NCBI GenBank assembly: GCA_002348925.1
Contig: DEBV01000004.1
Location: 106,403-116,303 of the forward strand
DNA: 9,901 bases
Source: Alphaproteobacteria bacterium UBA2947
GTDB taxonomy: Bacteria; Pseudomonadota; Alphaproteobacteria; Rs-D84
Direction: 5' to 3'
A program made the position numbers and the translations under genes. Positions within the stretch are counted from its first letter, which is position 1. The number at the start of each line of letters is the position of its first letter. This document shows positions 1 to 6,073 of this stretch, in pieces. The notes beneath the pieces are model-generated. The model was not told where the DNA came from and ran no database searches. It saw only the letters and a list, made by a program, of their open reading frames with translations.

Positions 1-865
1 CGCGTTGGAAGTCTGCAAAGATTTCGTCTATGGTTCGTTGTTGTGCGCCTGTTAATTCAAACGGCAATATTTCATAGAACTTATCTATCAAATTTTTAGT
101 CGAAATGCGTGGCGGACGGGTGTTTTTGTGGCTTAACCGCGCACGACGATTTATCGCAATCGCACTTTGGTGCGCGAACAATTCAGAATAAGCCAGTTTT
201 GCAATATATTCATTGTTCGGTGCAAGGTCGTCATTGGTTTCTGGATAGTGTACATGTTCCAGGCTATCCAGAAATTCCAGCATTCTTTCACTTAATTTAT
301 ATGCGGCTATGCGTTCATGCATAATGTTGAAAATCTGGTCGCGTACAGCGGAAAATGTTTTCTGACTTAGCCCTTCGCCAGACGGATATATTGCTTGGTG
401 TCTTGGAATCTTTGCAGCGTTTTCTGGTGTTTCGATAAAGTCAGGATGATTTATAACAGCACCGTTTCGGTTGTTAAATTCTAACTTGCCACTGACAATG
501 CGCCATTGGCCGATTGGCATTTTTTCTATCCAGTAATCAAGAAATTTAGTATTAAAAAACTGTATAATAACAGGTGCGGCAAATTTATCAGCACAAACGA
601 TTTGACTGGGCGTGCGTCGTCCACGAAAAACACCACCTTTTTTGTGAGATTTTACCTGTAATGAAATAGTAATCGAATCGCCGTTTTGCGCGCCAACCAC
701 TGAATCGAGTATTTCGCGCGGACGAACATAAGACGGAATATGAAGCAGAAAATCAAGAACGCGCCGTCCGCCCAAAACATCATTAAACTTCGCAGCCAAC
801 ACAGGCCCCACGCCATGAATGTATTGCAGGTCAGTATTAAAAAAATCAAAGATTTCATTATCCAT
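1..865 (-). CDS. recG: ATP-dependent DNA helicase RecG, N-terminal part (cut by window edge)
   Basis: RecG is a cytosolic superfamily 2 helicase that remodels stalled replication forks and branched DNA. The 288 residues visible translate without interruption and end at the window edge before Walker A, so the motor is not seen. Visible in order: the helix-hairpin-helix-like start with HGVGPVLAAKF (residues 17-27) and FLLHIPSYVRPRE (39-51), an OB-fold wedge region (about 60-145), AIYPSGEGLSQKTF (158-171) matching the family's YP-TEGLSQKT signature, ELFAHQSAIAINRR (228-241), and LPFELTGAQQRTIDEI (267-282), the family's Q-motif region just before the ATPase core. The ATG at 865 is fixed by an in-frame stop a few codons upstream. 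There is no Shine-Dalgarno site, and a promoter sits so that transcription would start at the ATG. The ackA terminator separates it from the gene upstream. The identity is secure; activity cannot be judged without the C-terminal two thirds. Confidence 0.95.
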   Translation of the reverse strand, partial: MDNEIFDFFNTDLQYIHGVGPVLAAKFNDVLGGRRVLDFLLHIPSYVRPREILDSVVGAQNGDSITISLQVKSHKKGGVFRGRRTPSQIVCADKFAAPVIIQFFNTKFLDYWIEKMPIGQWRIVSGKLEFNNRNGAVINHPDFIETPENAAKIPRHQAIYPSGEGLSQKTFSAVRDQIFNIMHERIAAYKLSERMLEFLDSLEHVHYPETNDDLAPNNEYIAKLAYSELFAHQSAIAINRRARLSHKNTRPPRISTKNLIDKFYEILPFELTGAQQRTIDEIFADFQR

Positions 866-871
866 ACCACA

Positions 872-901
872 AATTTAGCAAAAAAAGATAATTAGATTCA
901 A
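872..901 (-). promoter_or_regulatory. Putative recG promoter with extended -10, predicting a leaderless mRNA
   Basis: On the minus strand a TTGAAT -35 box (896-901) is followed after 18 nt by TAAATT (872-877), preceded by TGC as in an extended -10. Seven nt downstream of the -10 box is position 865, the A of the recG ATG, so the mRNA would have essentially no 5' leader. This agrees with the absence of a purine-rich ribosome site. The -10 matches 4 of 6 consensus bases. The assignment is inferred from spacing. Confidence 0.45.
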
Positions 902-902
902 T

Positions 903-928
903 AAAAAAACCGACGGGAACCCGTCGGT
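903..928 (-). terminator. Intrinsic terminator of ackA
   Basis: An 8-bp perfect stem (ACCGACGG, 909-916, with CCGTCGGT, 921-928) has a 4-nt loop. In minus-strand RNA it is followed by a seven-U tract (903-909). It lies about 20 nt past the acetate kinase stop codon and ends that transcript before the recG promoter. Confidence 0.9.
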
Positions 929-948
929 CTGTGTTTGATAAAATCAAC

Positions 949-2184
949 TTATTTTGCAAACGAATACGCCATTTTCAAATGGTCGGCATTATAAGTGCCG
1001 TTCATTATCGCCAAAGTGTCTTCAACAATAACTAATTCTTCGTTCGTTGCAATCTTAAAGATTTTGATTGGTGAATCAGGTGTGCTTAAAACCGCTTCTG
1101 GAACATCTCTGCTGATGTTTTTGTTGGCTTCTTTGTCCATTTTTATGCCCAATTCTTCCAATCCTTCACAGAATTTTTCGCGCATATAATCATCGTTTTC
1201 ACAAACGCCAGCGGTCAATACCAATGCGTCAACATGTCCCAATTCTGCCATGTATGCACCGATGAATTTTTTAACAGTTTGTGCCTGCATTTCCAACGCC
1301 AGTTTGCAGTCGTCATTAGCGTCTTGGTTTTCTTTGACATCACGACCGTCGCTGTAGCATTTTGTCACGCCCATAAGGCCAGATTTTTTATTCAATTCGT
1401 TTTGAACTGTTTCAATGGATAAACCTTTGCGGTCTGCAACATAAGATGGAATAGATGGGTCAATATCACCGCAACGTGTTCCCATCATCAAACCTGCGGT
1501 TGGGGTCATTCCCATAGATGTATCTACGCTGACGCCGTTTTTGATTGCTGTGATAGATGCGCCCGAACCAATGTGTGCAGTGATTAAATTGCATTCACTG
1601 GCTGGTTTACCCAGCATCGCCGCCGCGCGTTTAGAAACGTACAAATGTGAAGTTCCATGGAAGCCATATCTGCGTACGCCCAATTCTGTGTACCATTCTT
1701 TTGGTACAGGATAACGGAAAGATACAGGTTTCATTGTCTGATGAAATGCAGTATCAAAAACCGCAACTTGCTTTGCATTTGGCAACAACTGTTGTGCAGT
1801 GACAATGCCCAAAATACCACTTGGGTTGTGCAATGGTGCCAATGGGGTCAATTCACGCAAAGTTTTGATAACTTCGTCAGTCACTTCGACCGAAGAAGCG
1901 AATTTATCGCCACCCATAACAACACGATGACCAACACCACCGATTTCGTTCATATCGATAGACGCGTCGCGCAACATTTGCATAACAACACTTAATGCTT
2001 CTTTGTGGTCTTTCATTTCTGTAACTTTTTTGTCCTTGTGACCATCAGGATATTTTTGTGTCACAAAAGAATCAGCCAAACCGATTTTTTCAACATTTCC
2101 ACCAACAACGGCTGTTTTAGTATCTGCATCAAACACCTGATATTTCAGGGACGATGAACCACAATTCAAAGCAAGTATGTACAT
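949..2184 (-). CDS. ackA: Acetate kinase
   Basis: Acetate kinase interconverts acetyl phosphate plus ADP with acetate plus ATP in the cytosol, the ATP-forming step of acetate fermentation. The 411 residues match the usual length of about 400. Visible motifs: NCGSSSLKY (7-15), the first ASKHA phosphate-binding loop; GHRVVMGG (85-92) with the substrate arginine R87; FDTAFHQTM (143-151) with the catalytic-type aspartate D144; RYGFHGTSH (172-180) with H176; HIGSGASI (204-211); MGTRCGDIDP (234-243) with R237; LTAGVCEND (323-331); and ATNEEL (379-384) near the C-terminus. All expected active-site residues are present. A short extra tail (about 395-411) follows the usual end. The ATG at 2184 has AAAAGGA 6 nt upstream. 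No phosphotransacetylase gene is adjacent. The neighbour upstream (Mtd-like) has no terminator of its own, so some readthrough into ackA is likely, but ackA also has its own promoter. Confidence 0.97.
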   Translation of the reverse strand: MYILALNCGSSSLKYQVFDADTKTAVVGGNVEKIGLADSFVTQKYPDGHKDKKVTEMKDHKEALSVVMQMLRDASIDMNEIGGVGHRVVMGGDKFASSVEVTDEVIKTLRELTPLAPLHNPSGILGIVTAQQLLPNAKQVAVFDTAFHQTMKPVSFRYPVPKEWYTELGVRRYGFHGTSHLYVSKRAAAMLGKPASECNLITAHIGSGASITAIKNGVSVDTSMGMTPTAGLMMGTRCGDIDPSIPSYVADRKGLSIETVQNELNKKSGLMGVTKCYSDGRDVKENQDANDDCKLALEMQAQTVKKFIGAYMAELGHVDALVLTAGVCENDDYMREKFCEGLEELGIKMDKEANKNISRDVPEAVLSTPDSPIKIFKIATNEELVIVEDTLAIMNGTYNADHLKMAYSFAK

Positions 2185-2219
2185 ATTTTATCCTTTTCTT
2201 AGATTATTTTTACGCGCAA

Positions 2220-2248
2220 AGAATAGCAAACAATTTTAACTGTTTCAA
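2220..2248 (-). promoter_or_regulatory. Putative ackA promoter
   Basis: Minus-strand TTGAAA (2243-2248), a 17-nt spacer ending in TGC, then TATTCT (2220-2225). Transcription would start near 2213, leaving a leader of about 29 nt that holds the AAAAGGA ribosome site. The -35 box contains the TGA stop codon (2245-2247) of the Mtd-like gene upstream. Confidence 0.6.
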
Positions 2249-2826
2249 TAATAAACTGTGATTTTTAACTTCCATTTGTTTGGGGTCAGGCTGGCCTTTA
2301 CACCTGTGGTTTTGTGTGGTACCCAAAATGTTTGGCAACCAGAAAACAATCGTACATGCAAAATATAATCGCCGATATAAGTATAAACCGCTGGTGAAAC
2401 ATAATCACCAATACCAAAAGCGGCGGTTTCATCACCCGTAACATATCCAGCATCATTATCTTGACACACCAAAATCGCGCGCGCAAATAATGGCAATTCA
2501 GTCAAATCATTAAAAGAATCATCATAAAAAGTCACATTGTTTGCAACCAGCATTAAATCTGTGGTTTTTGTGTGAATTGTGTTTGTTTGGTAAGTCGCAA
2601 AAAGCGTCTGCCAAAAATCAGCAGATACTTCGTTTATATCAAAAGACGATTCTTCGGCGGCTGCTTCTACTTCATCAGCACGCGCCAGGGCAATTCCGCC
2701 CAGCGTTTCCCCGTCATGTATACGGACGGTTTTGTTCGTTGTGTCCATAGTTATTTCACCAGCCATCCCAGTAAAATTATCATTTTGTGCGGACGTGCCG
2801 CGACGAATCTGCAGAATTCGTGTCAT
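2245..2826 (-). CDS. Tail-fibre-like protein with Mtd N-terminal-type head domain
   Basis: This 193-aa protein begins with a repeat known from phage tail fibres and receptor-binding proteins. ILQIRRGT (4-11), FTGMAGEITMDT (18-29), KTVRIHDGETLGG (32-44) and IALA (45-48) match the pattern IQ-RRGT / F-G--GE---DT / K--R-HDG---GG--LA that I associate with the N-terminal domain of the Bordetella phage major tropism determinant. Residues 62-193 are unrecognised, rich in aromatic residues and beta-prone, and end in KLKITVYY. There is no signal peptide or membrane segment. The frame is open further upstream to 2895, but the ATG at 2826 is chosen because AAAAGGA lies 6 nt before it and the upstream extension would be encoded by a terminator hairpin. 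No capsid, tail, integrase or reverse transcriptase gene is nearby, so this is a stand-alone gene: a prophage remnant or a domesticated adhesin or tail-spike-like protein. The domain call is from memory of the family; the function is unknown. Confidence 0.65.
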   Translation of the reverse strand: MTRILQIRRGTSAQNDNFTGMAGEITMDTTNKTVRIHDGETLGGIALARADEVEAAAEESSFDINEVSADFWQTLFATYQTNTIHTKTTDLMLVANNVTFYDDSFNDLTELPLFARAILVCQDNDAGYVTGDETAAFGIGDYVSPAVYTYIGDYILHVRLFSGCQTFWVPHKTTGVKASLTPNKWKLKITVYY

Positions 2827-2832
2827 ATCAAA

Positions 2833-2839
2833 TCCTTTT
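2833..2839 (-). promoter_or_regulatory. Ribosome binding site fixing the Mtd-like gene start
   Basis: Minus-strand AAAAGGA lies 6 nt before the ATG at 2826. It decides against the longer open frame beginning at 2895, whose first codons fall in the terminator hairpin. Confidence 0.8.
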
Positions 2840-2860
2840 AGTTTAAAATGTTTGGAAAAT

Positions 2861-2887
2861 AAAAAACGGACGGTCTTACACCGTCCG
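2861..2887 (-). terminator. Terminator of the 787-aa gene; also 5' leader hairpin of the Mtd-like gene
   Basis: A perfect 8-bp stem (CGGACGGT, 2867-2874, with ACCGTCCG, 2880-2887) and a 5-nt loop are followed on the minus strand by six U (2861-2866). It lies 35 nt past the stop codon of the 787-aa gene. A strong promoter lies between that stop and the hairpin, so the hairpin would also form about 4 nt after the start of the Mtd-like transcript. Confidence 0.85.
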
Positions 2888-2897
2888 AATTGCATTT

Positions 2898-2926
2898 ATT
2901 ATATCACAAATCACAACAAAAATCAA
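2898..2926 (-). promoter_or_regulatory. Strong putative promoter of the Mtd-like gene
   Basis: Minus-strand TTGATT (2921-2926), an exact 17-nt spacer, then a perfect TATAAT (2898-2903) preceded by TGA. The start would be near 2891, upstream of the hairpin at 2867-2887. The -35 box contains the TGA stop (2923-2925) of the 787-aa gene. Confidence 0.65.
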
Positions 2927-5286
2927 GCCGCATAGGAATGCTGTTGGCTCCATTGTAATAACGCTTCTTCCATTTTTGTTTTTCCAGATGCTTGACGTGC
3001 ATTCATTTTGGCTTGCAGTTTCTTGGTGCTGATATGGAACAGGCTTTTCGTGTTTCCGCTTTGCAAGAAATCCCAATACGCCATCAGTTCCAAATAATCA
3101 TTTTTGTTTTTATCATCCCATTCATCCGCAGCCTTTTGCAATTCGCGTTTTTGTTTTTGTGCAGTATCTATATTTTCCGTCGCTGTTTCGTATTCGTCGA
3201 TTTTTTGTCTCAGATTATCATTATCTTGCTTTTGTGCATCGTACGCTGCTTGCGCATTGTCGCGTTTCATACGATTTAAATCGTAAAGATCTTGTGTCGC
3301 AGGTGGTGTAATGGTATGAATTCTGTTATGTTCTGCATCCAAAGTCAAACCTATAGTAGTATATTCTGCTTCTATTTGTTGAACTTCATTTATCTTTTTT
3401 CTGGCTTCTGCTTCTTTTTCTTGAAATTCTTTACGGATTTTATCTGCCAAAACTTGATCGTATTGATTCGCCATAGGATTAGGCATGGCCTGCAAAGTGT
3501 TTTTTAAAACATTTGCGTCATTAAGTATATTAGTTATTTCATTTTTAAGATTTTCACGATTATTATAATCGGTTTCAATTTTGTCCATTGTATCAAAATT
3601 TGCCTGACGACCATCCAGAATCTGTTTGCGTCTGGCTTCCAATGCTTCGCCATTTGTAAGGTCATTTTTTGATGCATTTAAATCTGTTATTCCGGTTGCC
3701 GTTCTTTGCGCTTCATTTGCAGTGATTTCTGCATCAAACGCGGCATCTTTTCTGGCTTTTTCAGAGTTAAAATCTGCTTTTTGTTGAACCAATTCAGTTT
3801 TGCGTGCATTGGATTTATCGTTTACTGTACCAGAATGGTCAAAAGTGCGTCCCATACGACGAATTTTATTTGTCGCAGCGGTTGCTGCGTACCCAATACC
3901 TTGAATTCCGAATTTTATAGTTTTATCGAATGCACCAGTGACCATTTTGATGCCTTCGTTTTTATTCCAAGATAATCCTTTGTCGGAAAATATTGTCATA
4001 TCTGTTTTGTTTATGGCATCCATAGTGCGAGATGTAAACAAACCGTATTGCATAACAGACAAAACTTCCATTGTGGTTTTGGCTTCTTTGATTTTACCTT
4101 CTTTGACGGCATCAAGAATCAGTTGTTCAATAATGTGTTTCATCTGATGACCGTTACGCAAAGCGCCTTCGATTGCTTTGCCCATGCCATGATCTTTGTA
4201 ATCAGACAATTTATCGGTCATCCATTTGAAATGATCTGCGGCTTCAAAAGGTTGTTTGCCTTTTAATTTGATGTCACCTGCGTTTTTCAAGATTTTTTCA
4301 ATGCCATCGGTTGGTTTAATTTTTGCTTTGTCTAATGCATCAAATATGGCTTTGGCTTCTGGTTTTATAAACAGGTTTGCACGATGCAGAGTTAAATATT
4401 TCTTCAGAACGTCGTTATAAGTATCGTTTAATTTTTTTTCAACCGTTTGTCTGAAATTTAAATCGTCTTTGTATTGTGCCGGAACATAATTTTTACCGTT
4501 TATATCAGCATAATCAGTGCTAGAAAGTGCATTTTCTATTTGTTCAGAAACAAATTTTTCACCAGTTTCATATTTTTGAAAATCTTCAAAAACTTTCTTT
4601 TTATCAAACAGAGTTTTGAATATCTTTGCACCGTTAGTGCGTAAATTCCCTCTGTCAGCGGCCGTGACTTGAATTTCCTGATTAACAATATTTTGAAGAT
4701 TGTTTAAATTAAGTGGCGCCAGTTTGTTTTCGGCTTCCTGCGAAAGATTGCCTTGTTGTTGGGCTTGCTTTATTTGGTTGATAATGCTGAAAACAATTCT
4801 TTTTACTGTACCGTTGTTTACATCTTTGTTGCCTGCCAATACTTCTTGTATAACAGGTTGTTCGTCCCAATTAAGATACGCAGGAACTTCGTCATTGTTT
4901 ACCAAAGTCAACAACGTCATAATTTGTTGTTTTTCTGTGGCAGGAATGCTCGGCACAGAAAATGTTTTGTTTTTTCCAAAATATGCATCTACAAAATTTT
5001 TAGAATCTTCAGATAAAGAGCGTTTGTGCGAATTCATCGCATCAAAAGTTTGCAACAAATCTTTGTACAACAAATCGATTTCATCATCAGACAACGTTGA
5101 AAAATTTGGTAAATCTTTCCATGTGTTTGTGGCGGGGTCTATAAAATCTTTCCATGATTTTACATCTTTGTTTGGAAAGTCGTTGTCTTTGATGTATTTT
5201 TTATAGCGGTCAAACACGGCATCTGGCATGTTTCGCAAATTCAAAAGACGAAAATAATTTTTTATAAACTTTTGCAAATTTTCCAT
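2923..5286 (-). CDS. Unrecognised 787-aa protein with long coiled-coil C-terminal half
   Basis: I do not recognise this family. The 787-aa product is very rich in Lys, Asn, Gln, Asp and Glu, has few cysteines, and shows no signal peptide and no convincing membrane helix. The N-terminal half (1-480) is predicted mostly helical and globular, with lone Trp residues such as SWKDF (44-48) and TWKDL (55-59). A short glycine/alanine-rich hydrophobic patch, GIQGIGYAATAA (460-471), separates it from residues 490-735, which look like a broken coiled coil with heptad-like charge patterns, for example EFQEKEAEARKKINE (620-634) and DNLRQKIDEYET (690-701). The tail (736-787) holds YWDFLQSG and a basic stretch. 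The frame is open further upstream to 5358, but the promoter lies at 5323-5351, inside that extension, and AAAGGT sits 7 nt before the ATG at 5286. A structural, scaffold or secreted effector role is possible but unproven. Confidence 0.8.
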   Translation of the reverse strand: MENLQKFIKNYFRLLNLRNMPDAVFDRYKKYIKDNDFPNKDVKSWKDFIDPATNTWKDLPNFSTLSDDEIDLLYKDLLQTFDAMNSHKRSLSEDSKNFVDAYFGKNKTFSVPSIPATEKQQIMTLLTLVNNDEVPAYLNWDEQPVIQEVLAGNKDVNNGTVKRIVFSIINQIKQAQQQGNLSQEAENKLAPLNLNNLQNIVNQEIQVTAADRGNLRTNGAKIFKTLFDKKKVFEDFQKYETGEKFVSEQIENALSSTDYADINGKNYVPAQYKDDLNFRQTVEKKLNDTYNDVLKKYLTLHRANLFIKPEAKAIFDALDKAKIKPTDGIEKILKNAGDIKLKGKQPFEAADHFKWMTDKLSDYKDHGMGKAIEGALRNGHQMKHIIEQLILDAVKEGKIKEAKTTMEVLSVMQYGLFTSRTMDAINKTDMTIFSDKGLSWNKNEGIKMVTGAFDKTIKFGIQGIGYAATAATNKIRRMGRTFDHSGTVNDKSNARKTELVQQKADFNSEKARKDAAFDAEITANEAQRTATGITDLNASKNDLTNGEALEARRKQILDGRQANFDTMDKIETDYNNRENLKNEITNILNDANVLKNTLQAMPNPMANQYDQVLADKIRKEFQEKEAEARKKINEVQQIEAEYTTIGLTLDAEHNRIHTITPPATQDLYDLNRMKRDNAQAAYDAQKQDNDNLRQKIDEYETATENIDTAQKQKRELQKAADEWDDKNKNDYLELMAYWDFLQSGNTKSLFHISTKKLQAKMNARQASGKTKMEEALLQWSQQHSYAA

Positions 5287-5322
5287 TGTCTTGACCTTTG
5301 TTATACGCCACCCAACATGATA

Positions 5323-5351
5323 ATTATAGCGCTTTTTATGCCGAAATTCAA
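5323..5351 (-). promoter_or_regulatory. Putative promoter of the 787-aa gene
   Basis: Minus-strand TTGAAT (5346-5351), 17 nt, then a perfect TATAAT (5323-5328). Transcription would start near 5316, about 30 nt before the ATG at 5286, with AAAGGT in the leader. This excludes the longer reading frame that begins at 5358. Confidence 0.75.
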
Positions 5352-5408
5352 GGGGCATGGTGCTTTTTTGTGGGCTTTTGTTCCTGTGTTAAAAATGTAA
5401 AAAATATC

Positions 5409-5414
5409 TATAAT
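5409..5414 (+). promoter_or_regulatory. -10 box of the 206-aa gene, predicting a leaderless mRNA
   Basis: A perfect TATAAT ends 7 nt before the ATG at 5422, so transcription should start at or one base before the start codon. No convincing -35 box (TTGACA-like) is seen 16-18 nt upstream, and there is no purine-rich ribosome site. The promoter is divergent from that of the 787-aa gene. Confidence 0.5.
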
Positions 5415-5421
5415 AAAACGC

Positions 5422-6042
5422 ATGTTTCTGATGCATTTTGTTTTAAAATCTATACCTTATGTTTTATCTATTGCCGGCGGGGTGATTGTTTTTGACCTGT
5501 CCAAAGATTATCTGCATGACCCAAATTGGATAGATTTAATGAACAATGTGGCGGCATCTTTGTTGGCGATTCCGTTGGTGTTTTTGTTTTATGATTATTC
5601 TAATTTTCTTATAACGCGACGCATGCATAAACACCAACACATTGCGGTTATAAGTGTTCTGGACGGATATTTGTTAAAGATTTTATCAGAAATGAAAAAT
5701 ATAATTGGCCTTAAACATATCGAAGTCCCAATGCAAGATATAAACCTTAATTACAAGAAACTGAATCTTGATGAAAAATACCTGCGTGCAATCCGCACAC
5801 AGTTAAATAATTTGGAAGATTTGCTTTATAAATCAGACAAAATTGAAGTTCTTGATCCGCAACACACACAAATTTTGTCTTTTATTGCCCAAGAATTAAA
5901 CCAGATTATGAACGAATGTAAATATCACAATTCACCCAAAGAAATCGCGCGATACATTGAAACAACTTTGTCAATGATAGATGATTGGTTTTATGCCACA
6001 GGATACACAACCCGCAAAAAGAAAACCCATCATCCAAATTAA
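5422..6042 (+). CDS. Two-helix membrane-anchored protein of unknown function
   Basis: A 206-aa protein that I do not recognise. Two hydrophobic helices are visible at residues 8-25 (SIPYVLSIAGGVIVF region) and 42-60 (NVAASLLAIPLVFLF region), separated by an acidic loop (25-41) containing DPNW. The basic stretch TRRMHKH (65-71) follows the second helix, so by the positive-inside rule the N-terminus and the long C-terminal part should be cytosolic. The C-terminal region (70-190) looks helical, with a leucine-rich stretch around 120-137, and ends in the basic TRKKKTHH. It could be a small inner-membrane regulatory or scaffold protein. The ATG at 5422 is preceded by TATAAT with no Shine-Dalgarno site; an in-frame ATG at codon 4 (5431) is an alternative. 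It faces the 321-aa gene and shares a terminator region with it. Confidence 0.75.
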   Translation: MFLMHFVLKSIPYVLSIAGGVIVFDLSKDYLHDPNWIDLMNNVAASLLAIPLVFLFYDYSNFLITRRMHKHQHIAVISVLDGYLLKILSEMKNIIGLKHIEVPMQDINLNYKKLNLDEKYLRAIRTQLNNLEDLLYKSDKIEVLDPQHTQILSFIAQELNQIMNECKYHNSPKEIARYIETTLSMIDDWFYATGYTTRKKKTHHPN

Positions 6043-6047
6043 AAAAG

Positions 6048-6069
6048 ACCGCCAAGTTTGGTGGTTCTT
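6048..6069 (+). terminator. Terminator between convergent genes
   Basis: A 7-bp stem (ACCGCCA, 6048-6054, with TGGTGGT, 6059-6065) has a 4-nt loop and one G-U pair in plus-strand RNA, followed by a T-rich run to about 6076. It ends the 206-aa gene. On the minus strand the same hairpin carries one A-C mismatch but is followed directly by a six-T run, so it probably also serves the 321-aa gene. Confidence 0.75.
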
Positions 6070-6073
6070 GTTT

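Noticed and set aside
652..870. 72-codon hydrophobic minus-strand frame beginning at GTG
   Set aside because: It overlaps the start of recG in another frame; the RecG frame has family motifs throughout.
2245..2826. Target gene of a diversity-generating retroelement, because Mtd is such a target in Bordetella phage
   Set aside because: No reverse transcriptase, no template repeat and no C-type-lectin variable region at the C-terminus are seen in the window.
2827..2895. N-terminal extension of 23 codons to the Mtd-like gene
   Set aside because: It would be encoded by the terminator hairpin of the previous gene, and a good ribosome site sits 6 nt before the inner ATG at 2826.
4700..5206. 168-aa plus-strand open frame inside the 787-aa gene
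   Set aside because: It is the antisense shadow of the coding strand, with no ribosome site or recognisable motif.
5287..5358. N-terminal extension of 24 codons to the 787-aa gene
   Set aside because: The TTGAAT-17-TATAAT promoter lies inside it, so these codons would not be transcribed; AAAGGT precedes the ATG at 5286.
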